Source: Roridomyces roridus
Lineage: Eukaryota; Basidiomycota; Agaricomycetes; Agaricales; Mycenaceae
Reading direction: 5' to 3'
NCBI GenBank assembly: GCA_029378245.1
Contig: JARKIF010000026.1
Location: 496,001 to 560,000 of the forward strand
DNA: 64,000 nt
Every line of letters starts with the position of its first letter. Position 1 is the stretch's first letter. The notes under the pieces were generated by a model. It saw only the letters and a program-made list of their open reading frames with translations. It was not told the origin of the DNA and did not search any database. Below are positions 32,401 to 43,310 of the stretch, piece after piece. Both the position numbers and the translations under genes were made by a program.

Positions 32401-32853
32401 GATATCTATGTGGGTATTATACTAGACGGGGTTACCTGAGTGCCCGACACATGAGCGATGGATAATGGTACACTGCTTTCACTTGCGGGCTCCGTGCTTG
32501 TTTCGTTCCTGGATCCCTTTCGTTGAATGAACGAGTCACGACTGTGAAAAGACCCACATCCAAGAGCGCGATGAGTGGTGCCAACCATGGTCTGGTTTCT
32601 GCGGCCAAACGCCCATAGATATTTCCTCAACAGAAGAGAATCATCACTGCGGCGCGCAAGCGGCGCGTGCTTCTCCCCTCTCGATTGCGCGGCACGAACG
32701 TGAATCCCGGCTCCCGATCCAGCCTCGTTGATGGCCGGAACTTCGGGCTCCACGTTGGATGGCGGATGCCAGTGAACTTCCGGATCAGATAACCGACCTG
32801 ATCCCTTTGAGCCTAAGCGAAGTTTGATCTCCCTTTATGAGCCCAGCACAAAG

Positions 32854-33144
32854 GGAAGAAGCTAGTCTCGGAAACCCAGACGTTGTAGCCGCACGCAATC
32901 TCAGAGCCACGTGAATTATTACCATATATGTAATTGTTTTTTATTCTCATGGCTGTCAAGAAAGAATGATGGACGAGTGGCGGCTAGAACTATAGCCGCC
33001 ACTCGTCCATCATTCTTTCTGACAACCCATGAGAAATCAAAAGAATTACATATATGGTAATTATTCACGTGTTCTGATATAGCTGTGTGCTAGCAGTGAG
33101 ATTGCGGCGTCAGAACGTCTGGGCCTCCGAGACTAGGAAGAAGC
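32854..33144. repeat. 9-bp target-site duplications around the hairpin element
   Basis: GGAAGAAGC is at 32,854-32,862 and again at 33,136-33,144. The paralogous site near 16,735 has it once. A 9-bp duplication is typical of Mutator-like elements. Confidence 0.85.
32863..33135. mobile_element. Mutator-type MITE forming a near-complete hairpin
   Basis: The 273-bp element starts TAGTCTCGG and ends CCGAGACTA. Its inner arms (ACCATATATGTAATT to GGCGGCTA) are almost perfect inverse copies around 32,988, so the single strand could fold along most of its length. It carries no gene. It sits about 240 bp before the start of the small 199-residue gene of copy C, where copy B has the empty site, so it may alter that gene's expression. 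Confidence 0.85.
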
Positions 33145-33376
33145 ATGATTTGATCCCATTGTACGAGCATCGCTTCCCGATGATCCCATTATTGAACATG
33201 AATTGCCGAGGTTCGACGACAATGGGAGCGCCCGCTTTGACGGTCGCGCTCGCTTTGACTACGCTCTTTGGTTTCGGAACTATAAGAAAGATGTTGAACC
33301 TGTTTGAAATCCTCAGAATCGCAGCTCCTGCATCATCTAAACCCGCTACCTCCTCACCCAATTTCAACCAACGACC

Positions 33377-34073
33377 ATGTCCCACTACGCCAACCCCGCC
33401 CACGCCCACAGCTCCGCTCGCGGCGGCCACAGCCAACCCCACGCCCTCTCACACGCGCTTGGCCCACAACATCACGCTCCGGCGAACTCGAGTTCAACCC
33501 GCCACCGCATGCCAACCGTCGAGTACAAGCCAACCAAATGGGCTGCGTCGATGGCGGGCAATGCGCGACAGAAACGTGTCCTGCCTTTCGACCTCCCGGG
33601 GCAGTCGAACCAGGGTATTTCGATGCGGGACTTGAGCAATAGGGGGCCGAACGCGCCGATTGCTGGCGCGGGGGATCAAATTTTTGCGCCGTTGGGTGTG
33701 CAGAAGATCTCGTTGCGGATTATCGTGCGTCCTATTCCTTCTCGGTGCTTCTCATATACTGACTTCATTTCAGTGGCCGGGCTACCAACATGTCGAATGG
33801 AATCGGTCCATTGACGTGAGCACCATCACGCGCGCAGGTCTAGCGTACCAAGTCGCGTCAAACTTTGCACGGTTCTTCGAGGTTCGTTTTTTGATCAACG
33901 CTCTGTTCAACCCACTCATCCATCCACAGAAAAGCGCCTATGAGACGCCGAGCTCTGCTACGCACTACCTCATCTCCCCGGCTGGCGTCCGATTCGAGCA
34001 CCTTTACCTCGTCTCGTTGACAAATACCATTGATAATGTGTGGCAGGCAGATGTTGCGCTGGATTTGCGGTGA
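33377..34073 (+). CDS. Conserved ~199-residue protein of unknown function, copy C
   Basis: Same three-exon structure as the gene at 16,976-17,673 (116 + 36 + 47 residues), with introns GTGCGT...TTTCAG and GTTCGT...CCACAG at identical positions. Only three residues differ by my comparison, all conservative, while third codon positions and introns differ widely. The disordered His/Ala/Ser start and the conserved parts (WPGYQHVEWNRS, FEHLYLVSLTNT, WQADVALDLR) are retained. The upstream region has gained a Mutator-type MITE absent from copy B. The membrane gene of copy C follows in the same direction about 880 bp later. Function unknown; no transmembrane or signal segment. Confidence 0.85.
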
Positions 34074-34952
34074 AGCCAAGATGAAGCTGCTTCGATATTT
34101 TGTACCTAGACTTGCTTGCATGCATTTGTACAACACTGCAATGTTTTCTGTATTGTGGACTCCCATATGCTTAATCCATGTTTGTCTGTGTGTGTGGAGC
34201 TCGGATCATTTATCTTGCTCTTGACTCCCATCTCAATCGAACCCCCACCTGTGCTTCCGTCCATGGTGCGTCCAATGCGGTAACTTCAGTGTTCACCACG
34301 CGTGGCGACCCGGTGCGGGTAGTAAGGCTAAGGTACGGGTTCCTGAGGGCTCCTGTCGGGATTGAACGACCCGTGATCGGCCTTACTCTGCAGCCAGGCT
34401 AAAAGGGCCCGTCGATTCGCGCGGGAACGCGGTGCAGAGGTGAATCTGCAGTGTTCTGAGGGCATAAAAATGTCGCTAACAGCTTAAAGACGCGAGTGTC
34501 GCCGGAGTTCCGCCGAAGCAATTTACCTATGTCACCCGCAGACGACGACCCGCACCCAACCCGCACCTGTACGGCGCCTTCTGGAACGCTGGTGCCTGGA
34601 AACACAGTTACTCCGCGCCCTCAATTCATTCAGCGCGTCTCATCATCGTGATCCTCGTTCTCAGTATGACATCGAGTCATCGACATTCGTGGCAGAAAAA
34701 TGCGAAGAATACGTTTCATGAACTGGGATAAATCAGCCCAATTCGAGACCGCGAGCTCCTCACCAGTATAGCGTGGACCAAGGATTGGGGCAGCGAACGG
34801 GCTCAATCTCTGTGTGTCCCACGTCAGAGAGGTGGTGGCACTTTTCATCACAATCATGACATCTCCATGGCGATGTCAGCCATAATGATATAGTCGAGGC
34901 TATCACCCATCTTGCATTTTCTCTCCGCCTCCCTTTCCATCCACTGTTGTCC
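34074..34952. other. Intergenic stretch between small gene C and membrane gene C
   Basis: The first ~130 bp align with the 3' flank in copy B (TTGCATGCATTTGTACAACAC). The middle part (about 34,250-34,620) is unrelated to copy B and has no gene. A segment with CATCTCCATGGCGATG near 34,862 corresponds to the conserved stretch upstream of the other membrane genes. Confidence 0.5.
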
Positions 34953-37900
34953 ATGACTCGGGGCTTTGCGCGGAACGAGATCCACGCCCGTTCAGTCACC
35001 CTCGAAACCCAGGACTCGGCCGATTCTACTCTTCTAGGCAAACCTCGTCCACGTTCGTAGCCATGCACTTCCCTCTTCTTCTCAATTCGCTGAAGGGAAA
35101 TAGAGCCAGCAGAGATGAAATCTTCTCATCAACGCAGCCTTCTTTCACTGTCTTTACATCTGGCGCTAGTCGTCATCCAGATCGTTCTCCTCGTTGTGTG
35201 GCAGCAGGGGTGGGAGCACCGAGTGGTTTTCAGTGCGGATCATGAGCTGTTTGTGGCTCGGCTCGTCAAGGGAGTCTTGACGCCTTTCATCACGGTATGA
35301 GTCTACATTTTGCGGTTACTGTACCTGTGTGCTTATCGTTTAATCCAGCTATATTGCGCTCTCCTTGTCTTCGTCATGCAGTCCCTGGCCCTTCGCCGCG
35401 ACCTTTACAAGAGGCAGTTGCTGACAGCAATGCACGACAACGCCGACGCTTGGTCTGGTCTAGGCTCGGCCATGGTACGACTGTGGCAACAGTGGGACGT
35501 TCCTGCGTCGCCGATAGGGGTCCTCTCCGCCCTGACCTATCTGGCCAGCATCCTGGTCCTGCATACAGCGTTCCCCGGAGTGGCGGCGCCGCAGTTTCTC
35601 TTGGTCAACCAATCCATACCCATTTCGACGCAAAGCCTTCCGGCGTTCGACCTCTCGGGGGTGGACGAAAACGATAGACAGACTTTCTTGTATGGCGGTG
35701 ACTTGATCTTCTTTTAGATTGCCTAATTAAATTTCATTAGGAACGCTGCGGGGCAGTATGCAGGGGCGTCCCTGTCCTTTCTCCCCTTCCTCACCCCGAG
35801 CAATACTCTGGGACTCCACGAGGCTACGCTGTATGATGTACTTGGACCGAACGCCGGCACTGGCCCCGTACGCGTTAATGCAACGGGCTTCAATATCAGC
35901 TGTGGATACATACCGGACACGGCATACAACACCACGGCGCAGAGTATAAATGTCAGTGGAACGGAGTACTTTCTGGGAATCACTGGTAGGTTTTATGTTT
36001 TGTTTCGAAAAATTGGACCAGTTGACCCGCGGGGCAGACACCGACGTCATCACCACGGTGGGATTGACCCCAGAATCACGATCTCCCAGTGCGTTCGCTG
36101 CCTTTTCTATTCATCTTGAATTTAACTAATCGTTGTATCCATCCGACCCCAACGTAGTCTCCATCACCTTCCCATCCCCCGCAGTATTCTACACTACCAT
36201 CCCGGTCTTGGACTCGAACAACAACACCGCCCCTTGGATCAATTTGAATGGCTTTGGTGCCCAGGCGGTTCAAGTCTTCCGGTGCTCGCTCGGGCTCGTC
36301 GAGCAGACGGTTTTCGTGGATGCTCAATCACACAACCTTACTTCCGACACGCCGTCAATCGAGAAGGGCACATCAACGTGGGTGCCATTCTCTGGCCGAC
36401 TGGATGACTTGTCAAGTGCGGCGTTCGCAGATGGCACCAGTGGATTCCTGGATATTGTGCGTAACGTCGGTCCAAATTGGATATGTAAACGAGGTTGATT
36501 TTTCGACCCAGTGGGAAGGATGGTATTCAGTGATGCCAGAAGCTGAAGCTCCTCCTCTCTTGTCGGCTGAATCTACCAACGTTGGTTTGTCGGTGGCCGA
36601 TATGTTTGTTATTCTGACTTCTGTTGTCCTCACCCGACTCATTGACAACTTTGAAATCACATAGGGCTTTGTTGCAGCAATTGCAGTTGTACCCATTCAA
36701 TACCACTCTCCGAAGCAGTGTCTACCTCCATGAGGTCGAAAACCAATTGGCCAAAATCGTGGCGTCGATGTTCTGGACACGTGAGTTTGCTTTGGTTCAA
36801 CGCAGATGTGGCTCCGACTCATTGACGTCTCCGCAGTGGGTCACGCTCCTACCACGTCAGCGTCTACATCTTTACCACAACCTTTCAATGTTTCACTCCT
36901 CGCTGGCCAAGCAGTCGTCTCAGGTCCCATGGTTCAGAATCGCCTGGATGTGAGTCAACCACAAATTACTCTGTTCGCGTTCAAAGACTGAGGGGTCTAC
37001 GGCAGTTCAACATCATCTCCGTCCGTGGAATATTACGATTGTCCTTTTTCCTTTGGGCTGATACAAACTACCTAGATTGTGCAATGTCTGGTCGCTTCAT
37101 TGGTACTTCTGGCTCTCTCATTGAGGTTTTCCTGTTTGGGACCGCGGGAGGCTCACACGACGAAGACGAAGATCGACAGCTTGGATGTGCTCCAAAGTAT
37201 CTGGCTGTACCGGGACCACCCCGAGCTTGCTGCGAGCCTGGAGCAAGTGCAAGTCCCGACGGATTTGAATCTGCGGCGGGCGGGAATGATGCGCGTGCAG
37301 TTGATAGATGGCACTGCGCCCATGCGGGAGATGTTGAAAGAGTTTGGAGAGATGTCGGAAGATGCAGACGTCAGTCTCTCGGAGACGAAATATCCTCCTG
37401 GAAAACAGGGTCCAAAAGCTATTAAGACTCTGTTAGGAAATCGGGAGGCTGACAAACCTTAAGAACGAGAAAGACGGGGTTCAACGTGGAAATCCGATTT
37501 GGTCTTGAGCCTGGTGTCCACCATCTTACACTCGGGACTCGTCCTCATCCATTTGATTCTTGCCGTGCTCTGTGGCATGGGTCTCGAGCACAGGATTACC
37601 TTCTCTCTGTCGCAACAATCTTTCGTGGCTTGGTTGATCAGTACGCTTGCTACAGTTTTCATAACCGTGCGTTCTTCTCCTACCAATATCCTTCCTTTTC
37701 TCATTCGTCGCAGATCTACACAGCCGGGCTCTTGTTTCTCACCCAGACCCTTTCCATCAAGCATAATCTTCGCAAGACGCAGACGCTTACCGTCACTCAC
37801 GACACCGTGGCTGCCTGGCGGGGTATTGGGTCTGCACTGACGTCCATGTTCAGCCACACCCCGTCACTCTCTGCCGTCGTCCCCGTCTTCATGTACCTCG

Positions 37901-39613
37901 GGGGAATCTTCATTCTGCATATCTCCTCCCCGGGGCTGCTCACGGTGCAGACGTTCAACTCCACACTCCCGGCACCTGTCCAGACTCAAAGTATCCCTAA
38001 CTTTGCATTCTCCGGGTACGACTCTTCCAGCATCGAAGCTCGGTTAGATCCATTGTGCGTTCGTTGTTCTTGAGATGAATGCAGACAAGTTGATGCGTTT
38101 ACCAGACACAGTCCCTTGCTCTATGCCCGTGGAACATTCTTTTATCTGCCGTTCGTCAATTCCAGCTCTCCAACGCTGGGGCTTGAGGGAGGGACTCTGT
38201 ACGACGTCTTGAGCAGCCCCGATCCGGGTTCCGCCACCAGTTCCGGACTGGGCACCGCCATCGTCGATTCCGTCCAACTCAACATGACTTGCGGGTACTT
38301 TGCGGATCCGGTGGTTAATTCCACGCCAGGTAAAATCACTATCCTTGGGCTGGACTATACGCCCGCATACACCGGTGAGTCTTATTTCCGATTGAAGCGG
38401 GCGCCCGCATTCATTGCCATATGTTAGATATCGGAATCATCTCAACACTGCAATACGTGCCCGATGCCAACTCAGTACCGGCCAACTTCAGTGCAGAAAA
38501 CGTCACTGGGTCACCGTTCACCTCTTCTGCCCTTTTCTACAGCACGGTTCCGATTTCCGACTCGGCTGGTAATACTGGCCCATTGGTGGATATTTCTGGT
38601 ATACAAGGCCTCGACGGCGTTGCCAAGATTCAAATTTTCGGATGTTCGTTGAGCCTGGTGAACGGGAGCGTCACTGTCGATTCCCAATCTCGGTTGCTGT
38701 CAAACGAGCAGGCAGTCCAGAAGGATTCTTCTGTGTGGTCGCCTTTTCAAAGCACCAAGGCGGAATCCAAGAATGCCTACGATGTTCTTGTGAACGATGT
38801 GTGTGTTGAATAACCCTTGATCCAGACGTCTAAAGTGTTTGTTTTTCAGTGGGAATCCTGGTATATCGCCATGCCGGATTCAAACAGTCCACAAATCGTT
38901 GACCAGGCCGATTCCGAAATAACCGTAGCCGAAGCGTTGGTGTTCAATCACGATTTAAACTCAACTCTACCGGGTCAACCGTCACTTTGCATCAGTTCGA
39001 GGATGCGCTCGCCGAGCTTGTTGCTTCGATGTATTGGACTCGTGAGTACCGGCTCGCTCACAAAGTACATGGTCGAGCGATCACTGACTCTCGGACCCAG
39101 TGGGTCACATGCCTCCGATCCCGGGCTTCGCTCCTGCGAGCTTGGAGCCCAATGGGCCTCCACTTGTCGAGGTCTCGCTGCTCCAAAGAAACGCCGTGCT
39201 CTCGTCGGTCAATTTCGAAGCAACACTGGATGTAAGTCCTTTCTCCACCCGAACTTGATGCAGAAATTGAATAACATCGCAGGCTAATATGAGTTTTGTA
39301 AGTGGGGGACGTATCCCCAGCGTCCCAGTTGAATTGACTTCTAACTGTCATTTTCAAGATCATCCTAGGGATGGTGGTATCCACCGTACTATTCCTCCTT
39401 TCCCTCCAGTTCTCAGTTTTCCGCAATCCCAGCCGAGACGAGGAAGTCATCAGCGGAATGGGCCCGCTCCATATCATCTGGCTCTACCGCAACCATCCGG
39501 AGCTCGAGGCGGAATTGAAGCAAGTTATCAATCCAACCACAGCCAAGCTACGCGAAGCTGGAATGGTGCCAACACGATTGGCTGGGCTGAGGGCGAAACA
39601 CTTCATATGGTAG
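34953..39613 (+). CDS. Two-module membrane protein, copy C (possible split by a stop)
   Basis: Same plan as copy B. Start MTRGFARNEIHARSVTLETQ. Module 1 has LHLALVVIQIVLLVVWQQGW, MGVLSALTYL-type segments (here IGVLSALTYLASILVL), N-glycosylation sites and a tail IWLYRDHPELAASLEQV. Module 2 runs from LVLSLVSTILHSGLVLIHLI to IWLYRNHPELEAELKQV and ends at 39,611-39,613. The linker contains TAA at 37,460-37,462 where copy B has TCA; the frame is otherwise conserved. A possible 42-nt intron (37,432 GTTAGG to 37,473 AAAG) would remove it; otherwise module 1 ends here. The intron after TFL (from 35,692, GTATGG...ATTAG) holds an in-frame TAG and must be spliced. Function unknown. Confidence 0.7.
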
Positions 39614-41648
39614 TTATCTCGGGCATATACAATTTATTGCTGAACCTTTAGGTTTGGCTACCCAAGGCATTGTCGTTTGTGTGCATCAGAACAAATTTGT
39701 ACAAATTGAATGTCATGTCCACGAATCTCCGAGCCCCACAGATGTGCCCGAGATGTGGGAAGGTGATATGTCTCCGCCTCTGGCATCTGCTGCTTCGGCT
39801 GAGTCGGCTCCGAGTCTCGGATGTGTGCTCTAGGAATAGGAGTCTTTCAATTTGCCAGCTCAAAAAGATGGCGACCCTACTTGAAATCAACCAAGATTGA
39901 AGTCGAATCAAATATTGATCCCAAAAGCTTGAGAGCGTGATTATGGCCACAGCCACCACTGTCACTTGTGTCTTCTCTCCAGCTTCTCTCACCATAACAG
40001 TTGTACCTTGTCGTCGTCGCGCGACGCGTTCAAACCCCCTGTCGCATCTGTCTTCAACGCAAGTCATCTCCTCTTGTCTCTTTCGGTAAGTACCTGTAAC
40101 CTTGAAGGCCTTGAGAGCCTCTCTGAGGCTCTCTCAGACAACTCTCAGAGTCCCTTCTTGGCAAATTTGTCCGGGTCACCCACCCACCAACGTCGAAGCC
40201 CAGGGTTTATCATGGATTCATGTTTGAAGTTGAACATTTGATCATGCTGGAAATCCTGATTCCACAACGACACCCTGCATCCTCTGCGATCATTCTGTCC
40301 CATGCACCATGCTGCCGTCGCGGATCTTGCTGATGGCCGGATGAACTTTCTATGAGTCGCATAAAACTGGTGGGTGTTGGCGTTCTCGACTGGCGATGGG
40401 AAGATGGCATCTCACTTGCCGCATTTTCAGCAAGAGGCACCAGATCAGTTGATCCATGACACTGATTGATCTACCCCCCTCCTTCTAAATCGAGCTTTAC
40501 CTCCGTGAAGTCCACTAACTCCGTCTCTTGCCGACGGCTTGGTGTCAGTCTCTGTCAGTCTCCCATTGTCGCCTCTACTTACTTTGTGTTCCCACCGAGT
40601 CTGATCCCACTCTCTTGACTTTATACCAGGCCTCATTTGCCTTGCCCTGCCTTTCCGCACCTTTTGAGTCCTTTCCATCAAATCTTGATCAAATCACAAC
40701 CAACCGGAGCTATCAACACTGTGTCACGGATCAAGTGATCTGCTGCCTCTTGATTTTCAGCAGCTCAAAAGGCAGCCCCAGATGGAACACTGGCTCACTT
40801 GTCTGAGTTGTCTCGTTCTGATTTCCTACTAGGAGTTGGACTCCTCCTGGAACTTTGCGGTCGACTCACAAACTGCCCTACTCTCGCAACTTCCGCAAAC
40901 ACATTAAGTAGTATCTTCACCTTTATCTCGAACCCTTTCTTCCGCGGACACTTGGCGGACACGCAAATTCAATCTCAATCCGGGAGTGGGATATGTTGAA
41001 GAGCCTGAACAGCTTCTTGTGCCCACTGCCCATAGGACCTTCGCCCAGTTTGTATTACTGATTCGACCCGCCCGAGGGCAGAATCTACATTGCCACAATT
41101 GCAATTTGCAAACATCCGCAGGCTGGGGTTCTCTCAGTGGAATTGAAGTCCGAGGTGCTCGGCGGAAGGATGGTCCGATCTGTTCAGAGCCGGTGAGATC
41201 AGCTCGACCAACTCGAGTTTATCTAGGTTATAGGATGAGTTGGATCTGAGTGACTCCCGCGATTCGGAGGTTCACATTGAGTTTGCTGTAAATACCGGAC
41301 TGCAAATATATCAGTCTAGATCTGCCCTTGGCCATTGAGTCTGGCATCCTCGGTGGAAGTCAAAGGTGCCCACAAATCTCCTGCCTGTAGTAGACCCAAG
41401 AACAACATAAGAATACTGTATAGATTTGGATCCTCCGCGGCTGGCGACTCGGCCAGGTCGTCAACATTAATCCAGCTTGAAATCAAGTCCAAACCAACCC
41501 AGTTCTGAGATTGTGCCTATCGACAAATGATGGTCGGGTCTAAAACCCGGGATAAAATGTCGTTCTGACTTCTGAGCCGTTCAGTAAAGGTAATGGAACC
41601 CGTCGGGGGCGGAGCATTTGAACTTTGCACCATGGTACACTTTCACAA
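39614..41648. other. Gene-poor stretch
   Basis: No gene identified. Features seen are a short inverted cluster of CTCTCAGAG/CTCTCTGAGG around 40,110-40,155 and generally non-coding codon structure. The words AACCTTTAGGTTTGGC at 39,643 and AACCTTCAGGTTTGGC at 6,704 are similar and could be ends of a common dispersed repeat. Confidence 0.35.
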
Positions 41649-42092
41649 TAGATGGGTTGTGCAAAAGCCGCGCGGCTTTTTATGGCATTGTGCAAAGCCG
41701 CACGCGGCTTTGTCGTCGGTGGTGATTTCTCGTGTACGCGGCTTCTGATGCCGCACGCCATGCCGAAAGAGTGCCGAACACGGCCTGCCATCATCCACGG
41801 CGAGTGTGGAGCTGTGTGGAGCCCATGTGAAGCGAGATTTGATGAACTGCGCTTGAACACCATGCTGAGGTCATGGTGGAGCTCTTCCAGATTGTCGTGA
41901 GATGCGTTCCCTGTGGCCACTTCATTTGATCCGGAACTCGGCAAGATTGATAACCACTCGCAGGATGATGTAAATTGATCCGATGTACATCACAAGTCCA
42001 TCGGCGGCCATGTTTCTTGTGCGGCTCTGCACAATGCCAAAAAGCCGCACAGAGCCGCATGCGGCTCATGCGGCTTTTGCACAACCCACCTA
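41649..42092. mobile_element. MITE with TA-flanked inverted repeats (family 1, long copy)
   Basis: Left end GATGGGTTGTGCAAAAGCCG, right end its complement with one change (CACC for CATC), each bordered by TA. Inner arms repeat GCATTGTGCAAAGCCGC / GCACAATGCCAAAAAGCCGC inversely. The terminal motif aligns with that at 1,955-2,141 (shared form GSTTGYGCARAAGCC), so both belong to one family. No coding capacity. Confidence 0.7.
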
Positions 42093-42103
42093 ATATCCAA
42101 CAT

Positions 42104-42600
42104 GGACTTGCCAGATTATTCTTGTTGGTACTTACCGCCGCCTGCGGAGTATCCTGCCGGAGTTGATGATTGGTACATGGGGAAAGGTTCAGCACCCGCC
42201 TCGAAGAGGCCCAATCCCAAGTCGTTTATTCCTCCACAAGAGAGTACTTCATCCCAACCGATGCCTTCGGCCCAGAGAATTGGCCGCTTGTATATATTTG
42301 TTTCGGGTTTTGGCGGCAGCTTACCGTCGGCTTAGTCTACGGCTGGCGCACGGCAACCGGAAACAATTGGGTTGCCATCCCGAGCGCTTCGGCACACCGG
42401 CCCATGTCAAGGAATACAGATCTAGATAAACCGAGTAGCCGAGAACGAGGAAGCGAAAGGACATTTTCATTTCTGCGCCACTGGATTTGCTTTCGGATTA
42501 TCTTGGGTCATTTTCTCATTGATTTGGCACATGCTAACTGGATTGATTTCAGTGGCCGGGCACCTCGGTGATTTCGGCTTATGAGCTTGCTTGTGTTTCT
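42104..42600 (+). pseudogene. Decayed copy D of the 199-residue gene
   Basis: The part at about 42,470-42,570 (ATTTCTGCGCCACTGGAT...TTTCGGATTATCTTGGG...GATTTCAGTGGCCGGGCACC) aligns with the exon 1/intron 1/exon 2 junction of the small gene (FAPLGVQKISLRII, then WPG). The preceding ~360 bp are open in two frames with a shift, and are too diverged to align confidently with exon 1. Exons 2 and 3 beyond the acceptor are missing. Confidence 0.45.
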
Positions 42601-43310
42601 TGGCGAGGTGATGTGCATCATGTGCTCGGATCATTCTTGCTCGCTCCCGACTCAGCCTTCCGTCGTCCGCATCCGTAGTCTCAGCCTGTGCGAGCCCCGG
42701 TTCCCGCGAGCAATGTGCATCCCTGATGACACTCCGCGGCTCACCGACTCTGTGCTATCTCTGAAAGATGCTGCCGGCCGCTCAGCGACGTTCCACGTGT
42801 CGTGCGGCGATTTGGTCTTCTCTCGCAGCAGCCTCAGATGCATCCTGCCTGCTCTCCGTCCCTATGCCGATCCCTCTATTGATTGTGTTCTCTGGTTTCC
42901 GATCCCACCATGCATGCGTTACGTCGTAAATTTGGGTACGTGTCCATTTATCGGCGTCTTCAACTCGGTCTCCTCACGATCACGGTTCTCAGATGCCCAC
43001 GACATCTGTCACCGAGCGTCGGAAAGAATTATACATCTTGGGTAACGAGTTCGTTCCAAGCGGACAGAAGGGTGTTTACAGCTTCATGGCGATGCCGCCA
43101 GCCTAAGTATTAATCCAGGCTGTCGTCTATTCCTGGCCCCGCAAATGGCAAAATCCTCTCAACGCTTGGCATCTTCGTGCATAGTATCCTGCATACTCTC
43201 ACGCTGGAGAGGCAGTGCCAGTCCCGGCCTCAGGTTCCCGGCGATGCACTCCGATCTGGGTTACCATATATCTTTGGTCCTATAATCTCTCAGACCGCCC
43301 TTTCCTCTCC
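42601..43310. other. Upstream region of membrane gene D
   Basis: Contains stretches matching the region before membrane genes A and B (GTGCTCGGATCATTCTTGCTC, CTTCCGTCGTC, CATCCCTGATG, GCTTCATGGCGATGCCGCC). It is therefore the same duplicated intergenic piece, more diverged. No separate gene. Confidence 0.5.

Larger units (their letters stand above)
32446..33376 (+). repeat. Segmental duplication upstream of small gene C, interrupted by a MITE
   Basis: Aligns with about 16,340-16,975, with the 273-bp element at 32,863-33,135 as the main extra piece. The 200 bp before the gene (GAGCATCGCTTCCCGATGAT, GGTTTCGGAACTATAAGAAA) are very close between copies. Confidence 0.75.
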
